Assembly (NCBI GenBank): GCA_018857735.1
Contig: JABMCL010002055.1
Span: 1,704,501 to 1,768,500, forward strand
Direction: 5' to 3'
From: Alviniconcha marisindica
Lineage: Eukaryota > Mollusca > Gastropoda > Provannidae
DNA: 64,000 bases
Part shown: one piece after another, positions 1 to 12,455 of the stretch
Layout of the letters: each line of letters opens with the position of its first letter
Position numbering within the stretch: position 1 is the first letter of the stretch
Notes under the pieces: model-generated
The model's input: only the letters and a program-made list of their open reading frames with translations
Databases searched by the model: none
Told to the model about the DNA's origin: nothing
Program-made: the position numbers and the translations under genes

Positions 1-3
1 TCA

Positions 4-293
4 TTATTTAGAATGGAAATTTTCAAAGCACTGATATCGACACAATGCTACTTTACAATGGTTACAAAAAAAGGTGGTTTCCACAGCTCGGTTTGACAGT
101 GTCTTCCTGCCTGTTCTGATGCAGTTGCGACACCGCCTCTTTCTCCCATTGATGCGCAGCAGCTTGTGATGTCCAATACTATCCACAGGGGTTGTGTACT
201 TGGAAGGGAGTCCAGTGGCTGGCTGTTCATTATATTCTATCCCTTCCTCAGCAAGGCAGACAGTGTAGTAATTCAGCTCACTTGTTTGTTTTC
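4..293 (-). CDS. Locus B alternative last exon: piggyBac-type cysteine-rich domain
   Basis: A 290-nt exon starting after a TCTTCAG acceptor and ending at a TAA. It is read in phase 1, as locus B exon 2 requires; exons 1+2+this give 438 residues. The tail has cysteines spaced C-x2-C-x18-C-x2-C-x4-C-x3-C-x4-H, with the phrases CRNC, CNHC, ALC and CFENFH. That matches the C-terminal cross-brace zinc domain of piggyBac transposases, which binds transposon ends. No DDE catalytic core lies upstream, so only the binding module is present. Locus A has a counterpart at 49788-50083. Inferred role: DNA-binding tail of one isoform. The exon structure is inferred from splice signals and frame only. Confidence 0.75.
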
Positions 294-1377
294 CTGAAGA
301 CAGGTTGGGTTTGGGTTGTTGTTTTTTGGCTTCTTTTTAAAAAAAATCAATCTTACATCTAAAGTGCATGTCAACAAAGTCAATCGATGTCAGCACAAGT
401 GACACTTGTCTTCTCTTTACAGATTGACGCATGACATGTACATAAATCATAATGCCCACTCAGCCAAGTCATATCTGGCCTTCTCTTGGCAGACTAATAC
501 TACAAGTATGTATGCCCACTCAGTAAATGGTGGTATCACTATCAGGGTAAAAATCCCACCTCCAAATTTAATTTTGAATGTTTTTAACGTATTCGTTTCA
601 TCCAACACATAAAAGTATTCAGACAAAGGGGTGGAGTGAGCTGACATAAATTTGAATGAACAAATGTTCCAAGTTAATCAACAAATGTTCTCTTTTTTTG
701 TTTTTTTTACAACAGAGCACAGCCATCCAAACACTTACTGTATCAGCAAGAAAGGAACTGTTTTACTAGATGAATGTATTACATACACATGCAACAGTTC
801 ACATTAAGTTAGTCAATGATGATTGTTCTTTACCATATTACATCTGCACATGTACATAAACAACCCTCCACCATGCCACTAAAACTGTCACACTGTATCA
901 AACACAAGTGGGAAAATCAGCTGGGCACAAAACATAATTTTTACTGTTTGTTTCGATAGATTTTTAAGATATGACAAAAATCTTGGTACATATTCGTGCT
1001 GTACTTCTGTTTCAGATGGCTCATTGTCATCTAGCCCTTTACATTTTCTATTCAATAGCTGCAATCCAACTTTTGATGATATACTAATGCAAAATTTGGA
1101 AGCTGAAACTCTCAAACTCTGTCACCAGTCATAAGCAAAACACACTCCAAAACTCTTCTAAAAGATGAACTAACAAAATCAATCCATACAATAGTACAGA
1201 ACATTATACACAAACATCAAATACACCATTCTATCTAATTTGCTAGTAGGCCTAATGCAAGGTCATACATGCTGACTGTGTGTGTGTGAATATGTGTATG
1301 TGAATGAGAGAGGGAGTTGGCTCTAGCACTATCAGTTGGTACAGTTATTGTGTTTGTGGTTTAACCTATGCCATATG
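294..1377. other. Locus B intron, no feature recognised
   Basis: AT-rich sequence upstream (on the minus strand) of the piggyBac-type exon. Stop codons interrupt all frames and I see no repeat or RNA gene. Confidence 0.5.
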
Positions 1378-2142
1378 CAGACCTGTCAGTACTTTGAATG
1401 TTTTAGACAGTTGTATTCACAGTTAATTTTTACTCAGACCAAGATTGTAACAAATGAAGGCACAATAGCCTGAAGTTCAAGTGTAATAGCATTCTGTTTA
1501 AACTATTATTAGAAACACCAACAGATTCATGGATTGTGATGATTACAAGTCTTGATGACTAACAAGTCGCACATCATGGTTTCAGCTCTAATGATGTCCT
1601 GCTAGGCCTTCACCTCACTTTGCTTCCAGAAACTTTAAACAAGATGGCTGGGATTTCTTCAAAAGATTCATAATCTTTGTGGCGAATGGACTTCGCGTGC
1701 CTCTTGCAATCGTTTCCACCACCATGTGCGAAAGTGCAGTCGATGTTGAACGAACGAATCACCTTTTTGCAAACGCAATAAACATGACCACCTCTCATGG
1801 TACTCTGGGCGATAACATTGGAATGCCTTAATTTTCTTGGGGGTAGTCAATCCTGAATCTTCAACACATCTTCCCAAAGCACACTTCAAAGATGGCGGCA
1901 GAAGTAGAATTTTAACAATTAGCATGCGCAGTCAGTATTCCAAGGGAAGTCATTTCCTGTCATGACTTGGTTTTGGCCCTTCAACAGTTTCGATCCTGTG
2001 CCTGTGGTTTTACTCTAGCTTAAAATATGGGAAAGGGAAAATTGGACAGTGACCGTAATTTTTGACCTAACCAGCGTAACAGCGGAATTTGATGTCTGAA
2101 TCCGTAGGAATTACAGTGAAACCATAGGGGTAAACAGGTCTG
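1378..2142 (-). mobile_element. Short inverted-repeat DNA element, copy 1, with broken BED-like finger ORF
   Basis: One of two copies of the same element; the other lies at 56880-57715 in opposite orientation. The right end reads AGGGGTAAACAGGTCTG. The left end begins CAGACCTGT and then lacks part of the inverted repeat seen in copy 2. Flanking CATATG (1372-1377) and CGTATG (2143-2148) look like a 6-bp target duplication with one change. The minus strand carries an ORF with ERWSCLLR..KG.SF followed in another frame by AHGGGNDCKRH and S.RHK, resembling the BED-like fingers of hAT-type and related genes. The frame break occurs at about the same place in both copies. Superfamily not established. 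Confidence 0.6.
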
Positions 2143-2328
2143 CGTATGTTGTGGGTGAGAAATTACCTACACTTGTGGTTACTGTCTCATAACTCAAGCA
2201 GTTTATGAGGTAATGCTATGAAACTTTGTGACTTTGTCAATGAAGGATTTATATACCTGCTCACCTAAATTGGCGTGTTTCGATGAATAAACATAAGAGT
2301 AAACAAACAACAAAGCTGCATAAAACCC

Positions 2329-2576
2329 TCAGTATGTCGTGGGTGTGAGCACACCTATACTCTTACTGTAGAACTCCTGCACGCCATACGTTGTGGGTGT
2401 GGAGGAACCCATGCTTTGCAAAGGAGCAAAATCTGTCCCTTGTGTGCCATACATCACGGGTGTGGAGGCACCCACGCCTTCTGTAGGGCCAGGATAAAAT
2501 CTTTTTCCAAGCGTGCTGGCACACTCAGTGGTCATTTCACCACGGTCATTCACTAGCATCACACCCTGTTCCTGTG
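2329..2576 (-). CDS. Unrecognised ORF fragment with repeated TP.TYG motif
   Basis: A minus-strand open frame of about 80 codons. After a short hydrophilic start (VNDRGEMTTE) it holds three degenerate repeats of about 20 residues ending in STPVMYG, STPTTYG and LTPTTY. A fourth related DNA repeat (around 2145) abuts the end of the neighbouring DNA element, so the insertion may have hit this array. A phase-1 start after AAAAAG at 2577 is possible, but no pyrimidine tract supports it. It could be a weak locus B last exon, a repeat-derived frame or chance. No function assigned. Confidence 0.25.
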
Positions 2577-3380
2577 CTTTTTGGATCGGTTTTGATGGAA
2601 ATTTGCCGTTTGCAGGTTATTCAGGGGGAAGGGGGGAGGGGTTGTTTGGGCAGTAAGTATCAGTTTTGGAAAACAAGATATATGACATTAGAATAAAGTA
2701 AAAGTAAATAACTATTCAAGGAAATTATGTGTTAGGAAAAAATGGGTCTGGCAACCAAACTGTACACTTACGAAGATTCGCAGGGCAATACTTTGACATG
2801 TGCTCACTGCCATGTCTGAGCAGCTTCAAATCTGGGCTAAGAAAAGCAAAGAGAAAAGAATGACCAAAAGCAAAGAGAAATGAATGACCAATGCACCTGT
2901 ACAGGTGTAGATTGAGCTAGGGGGAGTGTGGCTGGATCAAAGGGCAACTTTCTGTCAGGTGGTGGGTGTGTGTGTGTGGTGGTGGTGGTGGGGGGGATGG
3001 TCTTCGGGCCCTTCCAGTGGGTTACCAGGTAAATACAAGTGTTTGTATGCTCCTGTGCCAAGCCACTGCCCCTCCCCATTTGGCATTAAGTGTGCACGCC
3101 CAAGTCTGTGTGCATGAATGTGTAACAGAGAGAGCAACTGCAAGAGAAAGATGGGGTGCTGAATTCCTAATGACATCTGTCTTCGGTATCCATTTTTCCT
3201 TCTTATTTTTTTCTCTCTCTCTCTTTCTACTGTAGGCCTACTTGAAAATGTTTACACAAACATCACACACACACTGACTCTGTCACACATGCTCATGATG
3301 CCAGGTTTGACCGCACCTAGCAAGGAATGCACTATTGCTTTTCATAAAAGTATGGGTAAATGCACACTGACGACGTAGGG
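2577..3380. other. Intronic DNA, no gene seen
   Basis: Contains GT-rich and CT-rich low-complexity patches (around 2965-3000 and 3215-3225). No supported coding or RNA feature. Confidence 0.4.
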
Positions 3381-4350
3381 CATTTTGGCCACATCGCCGC
3401 GTCACCATATGCAAAATGACTGAACATTGATTCAGCAAGTTACGGCTCACTGGTGGCTGCAGTGTCACTCAACACTAGATTGATTTGCAAACTCCATGTG
3501 ATCTCAGCCACGGCTCCGCACACCTCCCCACCACCACAAGTCCATTCAATGAAGGGCGGAATCTGGACGACGAAATAAACACGCAAGCTGTCATTATTTT
3601 GGTATGTATGGCAATACCCCCCACACTGATCCATGTGCATTATAGTCGGTAGCGCCCTCTGTCTGTGAATAAAATTCGCAGTTTTCTGAAGAATGACAAC
3701 GATTTATTTGCACCGAGCCTTACAAACCCATATCTGGAAGAATAATCGGTCTCCGTATCAGTTGGCCAGCGAGACAACGCGTATCCTGCTAAACGTATCA
3801 CAATATCAGTGATAATTTCAGGTCAGTCGACAGAGGACACAATCCCAAACATGGAATCTGAAACAACCCAATGTGCCTAGTCTAACTGTCTGCGTGTATC
3901 AGAATTTACTCAAATGTAGACTACGAAGTTGTAAACAAAACGTGTACTGACATCAAATACGAATGAGAGAAAATGGTGGCAGACTCGATTTCAACTTCAT
4001 CTCGTTACCAAAACCCACGGTAGACAAGAACTGGGTTTTGCCGACATCATCTGCTCATCATGCCGCGTACTATGTCGGCAGAACTGGGTTTTGCCGACAT
4101 CATCTGCTCATCATGCCGCGTACTATGTTCCGATCTATTCCGATCTATTCTCACTCTTTATGAACGGTATATTTACTCAACATTTCCACTTTTTTGTGCA
4201 CGGATAGACTTTCGTTTTACTATTTTTGTCTGCTCACTTTATAGATCGTGAACTTTGTGCACTAATTCCAAGGTGTATGCTGTAGGCTACGCATTTTTCG
4301 TATCACTGACGCAAAATACTAATGTTTCGCGTCGGTTGACGCAAATCTCT
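3381..4350 (+). repeat. Left arm of a long inverted repeat (partner 13923-14870)
   Basis: About 970 bp that recurs as its reverse complement at 13923-14870. Outer ends match around GGCCACATCGCCGCGTCACC, inner ends around GACGCAAATCTCTG. The left arm alone has a tandem duplication of about 55 bp (around 4028-4135, containing GCCGACATCATCTGC twice). No long ORF. Both arms lie in locus B introns about 9.6 kb apart. No terminal inverted repeats were seen within an arm, so it could be a dispersed element inserted twice in opposite orientation or a local inverted duplication. Confidence 0.75.
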
Positions 4351-6160
4351 GACCCTTGTTTATCTATAGCGCATAAAAAACTTCCACACAAAACCTTGTG
4401 TGTTCACAGCGCCAGATACACACAGTAAGCTCTCACAAGCTACAAACAACTAAAGGACACTCATACCAAAAAAAATACAAACAGCCCCTACCTACCCACC
4501 CCTTTGGGAAAAATGCCAGTTCTGCAGTCTGTTTACTAAAACTGCTTTGTATAATTAATGCAATTTATTTATCTATGTTCATATTTTGTTGCAACTTTGT
4601 AGTGTTCTAGGAAATTGATTCAGTTACATCCCAAATAAATGTTTTTGTGAAAGAATAAATCTAAAAAGTAGTTGTTTTAAACTATGAAATAATTGCTAGG
4701 TTACTTGGGTGGGCTATTTTATTAAAATCAATGTAATGATTTGTTTGAAAATATATTTTGTATAGTATTGTTTGTGCACATAAAAAAAATGGACTCAACA
4801 GTTCTACTTATTTTTTATCTGTGAAAAATACACATTAGTGGTAATTACAGGTGTGTTCTGCCAGAAGTAGTGTAACTGATTTTGTTGTTGTTGTTCTCTT
4901 TTGTGCTTTGTTACGATACCAAATTAAAAAATGTGCAATATCACTGCCCATTATCCCACAGACCACTAACAAAGTCATCAGTGTCGCGATCTTGCACAGT
5001 TGGCCATAACTGTCTGTTCTTCGTCTGACAAAATAGTGTCATTATTCTCTGATAAAATGTTGATGGAACCAGGGTCAATGAAACCCGAGAGACTGCAAGT
5101 GAAACTTTCACATCACTCTTGATTGTCAGTTCCAAATCCACTCTTTCACACAAAAGCTGCTAGATTATATCACCAAATGCTTCAGTGCCATCAGAAACAC
5201 CCACCACCATCTTGCATGAAAAGATTAAATATTGTAAAAAAAATTTTTTTTTATCCTACTACGCCATCAACAATAAACCTCCCGTGAAAACAACACAACT
5301 CAGGAGAATGGACCATTACAGCTTTGGCAAACAATTTAAAAAAAGCAACACAACAAAAATAACCACATGACTAAGTAGAAAAATGAAAGGTGATAGTACA
5401 CAGGAATCAAATGACAGCCACAAGATTCCAGACATGGAGCAGAATAGACATCCATGGCCTCCCATTGCAGTAAGAAAAAAGCAAACATTGTCATACATCC
5501 AGATCACACATTAAATCATCAGTATACCTGACCCAGGTGTCACTTTTAACTGTACAAATTACAATATGTTGAACCTCATTTACTACCCACAAGAATTTCA
5601 AATAATCACCTACTGTTTGAAATCAAAATATGAGATTATGATTTAACTGCAATATTACAGTAACAACAGCCTACAGAGAAAATGAATTATTATTATCAGG
5701 ACTTATTAGCAGATTCATGAACTGTTAGGTTAAAACAATTCCTGTTGCACATTTTATGCTCACAAACCTCGTTCTCAGTAGTGGTCTAATATTACAGTTC
5801 AGTTCAGGATGGCATTTATGCACTTGGAAATGCTCATATATGCTCTACCCCATCTTTTAGTTGTCCCAATATTGCCTCTGAGACAGTCCCAACCTTTCAC
5901 AGGCTTTGTCTGAGGGATGATGACCCATATCATCTTTTCAAGGAAGGTCATTCAGCATTTCATCTTTCTATGCCTCTACAAGTACAAAGAACCTTCAGTG
6001 AAATACATTGTGAGGCTACTTGTCACTGAAAATGACTGTAACGGAATGTAACGACACACAGTTTCGTTAATTTTTTTCTGAAATTGGCACAGAACAGATG
6101 ACCAGCCAAACTCACCATATTAATTTTCTAATACAAAAACCTATATCCTGAACTGGCAAA
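4351..6160. other. Locus B intron, no feature recognised
   Basis: AT-rich, stop-dense in all frames. Several AATAAA-like sites but no conserved structure I can name. Confidence 0.4.
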
Positions 6161-6672
6161 CTAGCAGTGAACTGTATGCATGTGATGCTTCAGACTTTCA
6201 GGCTGCTTAAACTGTTTTCCACAGTGCTCACACACATAAACTCGATTTTCATGAACACTCTTCACATGTCTCCACATGCTTTTTCTGTGTTTTGTGAAAA
6301 AGAAGCACAGCTCACACCGCAGCTGTACTTGGCCATCTTTAGGGGTTGTTTTGATTTGAGCTGACTTCTTTTTCCTCTGTGTACTGTTCATACCTTGTTG
6401 CAGCGTTTCCGGTTTCCATATTAGCTCAGGGTCACATTCCCAGAGTTGCTCACTTTTACCTCTATTGCAATCTCCATCTATTTCTGGCTGACTTTTACTT
6501 TCAGGCAAGCTGCCTGGTTGGCTGGTTTTCATTTTTATTCCACTTTTGTCAACAACATCAGTGCAGTGTGTAAAGAAGAACGATCCTTTTCCCTGCTTAA
6601 GACTGACGTCATCGGACGAATTATCTTCTTTTTTCAAATGCAAAAACCTGGCACCCCTTCTCATGTTTTTAC
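6161..6672 (-). CDS. Locus B alternative last exon: two C2H2 zinc fingers
   Basis: The exon follows a TTCTTATTTTCAG acceptor and ends in TAG. Its length (512 nt) keeps frame with exons 1+2, giving a 512-residue isoform. About 169 residues: a hydrophilic, acidic and lysine-rich linker of about 115 residues, then two adjacent C2H2 fingers. Each is C-x2-C-x12-H-x4-H (CELC...H..H and CEHC...H..H); the second is near-canonical with GKQF and L. The protein ends right after finger two (HTVHC). C2H2 pairs are the usual tails of the insect lola family. Expected role: sequence-specific DNA binding in the nucleus. I found no equivalent in locus A within this window. Confidence 0.8.
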
Positions 6673-9600
6673 CTGAAAATAAGAATATTTTCAATATCAC
6701 AACAGAACCAAAAAATAATATTGCTGAAGTCAAAGAAATCAAGACTAGGTTACAGTAAATATTCTTGCTGAAAGCAACATCTTCCAACTTCTTGAAGATT
6801 GTTTTGTATATTTATGGAAGAAACTGATGACGTATATACAGGGTCCTGTGTGTGGATCTCAAACCAATTGCACACTGAAAACATACACCCTTCAAGGTGA
6901 CAAACAAGCTCTTCCTTCTCCAGTTAAGAACAGACACCCATGCCAGCACTCCTTCTCCTCAGCAATCACCACAGTGGAACATGGTCCTCTGCTGTGCTGT
7001 CACTGCTCTAAATCTGCAGCCCAGGGTTGGGTGACCCCTGCCAGCCCTTTCAGCTTCTGAGATCTTTACAGGTTTGTTAACCAGCTTAAACCTTTTATTT
7101 CTGACATGCTTTTTTGTATGTTTGTTACCAGGTCCAGCCAGCACACGGGCACACTGTGGAATATTCGTTTTGTAAGGTTACCACATGGCTAGGAATAACT
7201 TCAATAAGGTTATAAAATCACTACTGACACTTTGAAGTATTTTGCTGAAAATAAATAACATCTGAAATAGGGGTACCATCAAAATATTTGTCGTTTGAAT
7301 AAAACAAGATAAATTAAAATGTACACAATTTACAGCATAATTTATGTCTATTATAATCAGTATTCATCCGTTAAAAATATTCACCAAAGACAAAAAAGTT
7401 CTCAAACAAGCACCCTTTCACAAAAACAGCAACATGACTGGGTAAACACAAGTATCACCTTCAAAAATTGTCCCTTCATACCATACAACCTAGCAGTAGC
7501 ACTTTTCAAATCAGTTTCAATCTAACACAAGTTACCAGAACTGCTTCAAAAACAAAAATGCCATGCTTTACATTGTGTCAGTAATGATGTCACAGTCTTC
7601 ATACTGGTATGTACATTGCAATACCAATCAAAATACTCTTCTTTTTTCTTTTTTTAATCAGTACTACTCGTAAGTTACCAGAATTGCTTTAAAAAAATGT
7701 GTTGCTTTCAATAACAATGATGATGCAGTTTTTATTCTCATAAGTCATATATGTATTATATTACAGTGACAAGTGACACACAGAGAGTGACAAATAACAG
7801 GCTAATGGCTATGAAGTTTTACCTGCCTTATTCATTTTTCTCCAGCAAGGAGCACATGCTTTATCTTCTCAAGAAAGTGGTGAATTCGAAACAGTTGTTA
7901 CTTTGTTCCAAAATTCTCCTACCTCATATTGAAAAAAAATCTACCATTCACTGTATCAAGCTACTAATTACTAACTCAGTTCAAAACAGTCCCATGATTT
8001 TCCCAAGCCAGTGACATGGTGTGGTGTGCATGCTGATGTTCAGACTAAGTAAAAACAAACAAAACATTTTAACATTCAAGCACAACAGCCTCAGAGATGC
8101 ATTAAAAATGAATAAAGTTTGGGTCAACCTTTTCTCAAAATTAGAAAAGCCGACATGGAGCAAACAACCGTTTTGTCAACCTTTAATGAACGAGTTCCTG
8201 GCACATTTATGCAAATAACAAAATAGCTTGGCATATCTCCCTTTAATTCATGAATATTTTTAAAAGAATCTAAAGGGCACATATCTGAAAATTCCCACTT
8301 CTAAGATGATTTTTTTTTTTAAATCATGGGGCATGCACACATATTCCTGCACAGTGGGAGCCTACAGAGGAGTAGAAACAAACACCTAAGAATGGCACTT
8401 ACCTTGTAAGTGTGGTCAGTCTGTCCAAGTTCTCTTCTGTTGTTTCATCCTTTGATGCCTACCATTTTTAACAGTCGTATCTAGTAGTAGTAGCTGTGGT
8501 TTGCCCATTATTTTTCAAGACCAGAAGAGGTCAATCTTGGTTTGGGAACATGGGTTCAACAGTTAGGTTATACAATTATCTTTTGATGAGCAGCACACAT
8601 ACTTTGTTTTCAGGGACTTTTATTTGTTTTCAAAAGCTCCAACTGTTGCTGAAACCAGGTCGACAAGTTTGAAAAGACACCTAGACCGATCTAATAATAA
8701 TATACTGTTGGACAATGTACCAAGTTTCTGAACTCCAGCAGAAGACCGAGTAATGATGTTTGTCTCCTTAATAGTATCATACTCCTATTTCCTTAATAAA
8801 TGAGGAGGTTTAGCCAATACAAACTTAGGCTGTGCTGGCTCTTGGATGTTTACATTTCTTGCACACCGGTCTGTCAATAGTCAGGCAACTTTTATTAGTG
8901 ATAGTGTTAATATGCCAAAACACAAGAATCTGATGTGGTACACTTTTGCATGGCCGGACAGAGTACACTTCTGACCCAAGCATCACCTATACGCATATGA
9001 GTTGACCCACACACACTGAAACTAAGCTGTATGTGTTGTACTACTGGTTACACAAAGAAAATCCCAGCAGCAACACAGATTGAAGATATATGCCGTGTGT
9101 GGGTGTGCATGTGTGCGAGTTTATGCAGGTGTGTAACTCCATCAGTCAGTAATGATGTCTTATACAGTAAGTAATTTCTGCGACTCTGAAACTCCACTGT
9201 GACCCTCTGGAATTTTATTTTCAGCAAAGTCTGACCTCCTAAACCTTAAACCAAAGTGACTAACATGGTGTTATTGTACAGTTTATGTTCAACAATGTGT
9301 ACATGCAGTGGTTATTTACGCTGTAAATTATGTACCTACAGCATCATCCAAAGGAATGTTGTACTTGTAGAGTGTATCTCAATTTCTCGTTTACTTTAAG
9401 TTCCAACATTTCTATTCTTTCCCCATTTCAGTTGCATTCTTTTGACAGTATATCATAACTGCTTGCTGCAGATTTGTTTCAAGAACTTCATCTGATGTGA
9501 ACAACCTTACTGTTTACAGGACAAATGTCACCATGTCAATATCAAATACAAAAACAAATGTGCCTGGGTACAACAGGCTGAAACTATGAGCCTGAATGCA

Positions 9601-12248
9601 ATCTGTGCATGCTCAAACTAATGCAAAAGCTAACATTTATTTTAAAATATGTGGCATACAGGAATAACTATAGTAATTCTAGTCACTTAATGCAATTTTT
9701 CAAAGAACTAACTCATTCAGTGGACCAGGTGGTTAAAACACAAGTCAGAAGACTCTGGTCCACATCTGAAATTGTATTTTTTGCTTAGCACAATGTGAAA
9801 CACAGATATGACACAAATATCCAAGCCTATGCAGTTTTGTTAGATTTTATTACTTTTTTTGACCAGATGTGCTGAAATCCCAGGCTCCGGAGAAAGTCCA
9901 GGCCAGTGTTACGTGAGCTTACTTAATGGTTCTTCTTCTTCTGGTTTCATATAATAATGTTGGCATTCGCCTGCTGAATATTGCATTTTCACATGGTTGA
10001 AAATCTGATGAGTGTAAGCTCCTGGGCATGAAACTTTGGACGTTCACTGATCATACCTTTGCAGCATCTTGAACATTATGGTTTATCTGTAAAAAATTAA
10101 TTATACATACTCTAGCTGACATCTGTGTTTATTACTGTTTAGAGATTACATATTATTCTGCTCAGAAATTACTTTGTTCCCCAGTCATAGTTTTAGATTA
10201 CAGGCACAACTGGTATGTTATACAGCAAAGACCAGAGATACCATTATCTTTATTAGTGTTGGTCACTGCAACAATCTTTGCACTGTTGTTATATGCATTT
10301 TGTTGTTGTTGGGAGGTGTTTTCTGTTGTTGTCTTTTTGGTTTGTTCCACTGCTCAAAAAGATGTTTTAGAAAATGAATAAATTTGTCTCACAGAGACAA
10401 AATAATGCCAATGTTATTTCTCATAACAAAGTGGTGGAGTTAGCTCCCTTCCCCCACCATTCCATGTTCAGGACAGAAAATACTACACAACTGTGATCAA
10501 GCTAAAAAATAATAATATTTAAATTCAATCGCTCTCCCCGCAAACATTGGTCAAGTGCCCACAGACAAATTGGCCCAGACACAAAAATCAGTAAAAAAAA
10601 GAAAAAGAAGAAGACTATTCATGCTATGACCGAACATGGAAATATGTCAGTCAACCGCTTAGCACCCACTGTTATTGCTTTGCTGCCATCTCCACAGAAC
10701 ATGTAGGGGGCAGGGGAAGGGGTTGCACTGGATTCACCCTTCATAAATATATATACCTCGATCAATAGATACATCTGGCAATTTAAAAAAATCCCTTTTT
10801 TCTTTTTCTTTTTCTTTGCAAGAGGTGGAAGTCCATTTTTAAACCTATGTTCATTATACGTTCTTATTTTATGCTAGTGTATTTTAAATCCAAGCAAAAC
10901 CATATTTAAATCTGCTGAAATATATGGAAAAACCAAATTAGGTCACTCATCCTCAGGCCATTCTAATTTCTGCCTTTCCACATAATGGAACACTCATTCT
11001 GAATCTTTCAAAACAAAAGAAATCAGTGTCATAAACTTTTACTCATAATTAATTTCGTTCTGTGTTATCCTGTTTCTCTGAGGAACCTCAGAATGTGCTT
11101 GTTTTATAATTTGTGACCACAGATGAAGTGCTGTGGTAATTTGTTGTTTTCGTGTTTGTTTTTCTGTTTAACCCTCATATTCATAACCTACTCAATTAGC
11201 TTGCTGTTAGATGTCTGATGGCCATTTCCATCTCCAGTTCAAGTGTGGCCATAGATTGGTGGTTCTGATATTGAAACCGACTATAGGCCTATCCTGGATA
11301 AAAACAAACTCTAACTGCTGTTCTACTGTAAGAGGCATAGGACAAAGAGTCCAGCCAAAGCAAACTAAACGAATATATTGGCAGCAGATACAAAACTCAA
11401 CTGTACAATCTGTAGAGAGAAACGGGTTGACAGTGACCACAGAAGTAACCCTGACCATGGCAATTTTTGTATAATTTACCTGGATTACAGGCCAGAAATC
11501 ACCAAACTCTGGTTCAAATACATCAACTGTTCTTCACTGATTAGAAACCCAAACATGCTTAACTTCTTGCCCACTGGTCCCAGTCAATTTGCTTCTCAAG
11601 ATCAGAGATTAAAAAAATCTGTTACTTATTTACATTTGCCAACTACTGTTATTGCACTCACTATACTAAAATTGTTAAAGGCGTAAAGGGTTAGAGTTTT
11701 AAAAGATCATTCTCTTACCTTAAATAAATATTTAACTTTTTCTACAAGGAGTCTTCCAAGTGGCAGCAATCAATGGTTGTCTTCAGTCTTTAGTGTTCCT
11801 CGGGCAGCCTGCAACACTGGTGTTCTGTAGACCCTACTGTTTGTTTCTACTCATGAACTGTTGCTATAAATCAAAAGCTGAGAAATGACATACCACACTC
11901 AAAAGAAAATGCATGTTCAGCAGAACAGCAAGGTTTTATGATCCATCTTCAAGCTTCAGTAACAGCTTCTTTTCTTTACAGAAAGCATTGTAAAATTTAA
12001 AATATAGATCAAAGTCATACAATTCAAAGCAAAATCTGCACCATGTGTGACTTTTTAATCATATCATGTATACAGTCTTGATTGTATAAGTCAGGAACAG
12101 ACTGTGAATCAAAATTATTTTCATTCTAAATTTTCCTCAGCTTTTTTTTTATAGCAAACAATCCAGGCTCCCAATGCTCAACATCCCCTGAGGCTGTGTA
12201 ACTTGCAACAACAACAAAAACACCACAAATGAAAGAATGGACACCCAC
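6673..12248. other. Locus B intron between exon 2 and the zinc-finger exon
   Basis: About 5.6 kb of AT-rich DNA. I see microsatellite scraps (GT-rich near 9090-9125) but no convincing coding exon, RNA gene or mobile element on either strand. Other alternative last exons could be hidden here if short. Confidence 0.4.
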
Positions 12249-12455
12249 CTGATGGGTCGAGGCCACTGATGTCTTGCGATGATCCAGGCATGGGGTTGGC
12301 GTACGGGTTGACAGCAGATGGAGACCCAGAGGTGTTGGGACCAGAAAAACCAGGGAAAACCGGATTGGAATAGGCAGCAGGATTTTGATGAAGCATCACT
12401 GGGTACAGGTTTGAACCAGAGTTACTGTTTGAGTCATCTCTTGCGCACGACCATC
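12249..12455 (-). CDS. Locus B constant exon 2 (Pro/Ser/Asn-rich linker)
   Basis: A 207-nt exon, phase 1 at both ends. Acceptor ACTTACAG before 12455; donor CATCAG/GTGGGT after 12249. It encodes GW-S-x3-RDD followed by SNSGSNLYPVML, NPVFPGF and NPYANPMPG, ending GLDPSG. Locus A exon 2 encodes the same landmarks in the same order (SNSGSNLYPVMM, NPIFPGF, NPYTNPMPG, GIDPAG), which confirms both exons. The composition is proline, serine and asparagine rich with no folded domain visible. It probably acts as a flexible linker between the shared N-terminus and the variable tail. Because the exon is symmetric it could be skipped without a frame change. Confidence 0.88.

Noticed and set aside
8400..8465. 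A 13-bp match (AGGCATCAAAGGA) near a GTAAGT donor in both loci (minus 8460 and plus 43977)
   Set aside because: One 13-mer match is expected by chance between introns of this size, and both readings hit a stop at once in phase 1.
11207..11474. Frames open on both strands as possible locus B exons
   Set aside because: No suitable acceptor and no recognisable domain; the mutual overlap suggests a chance stop-free stretch.
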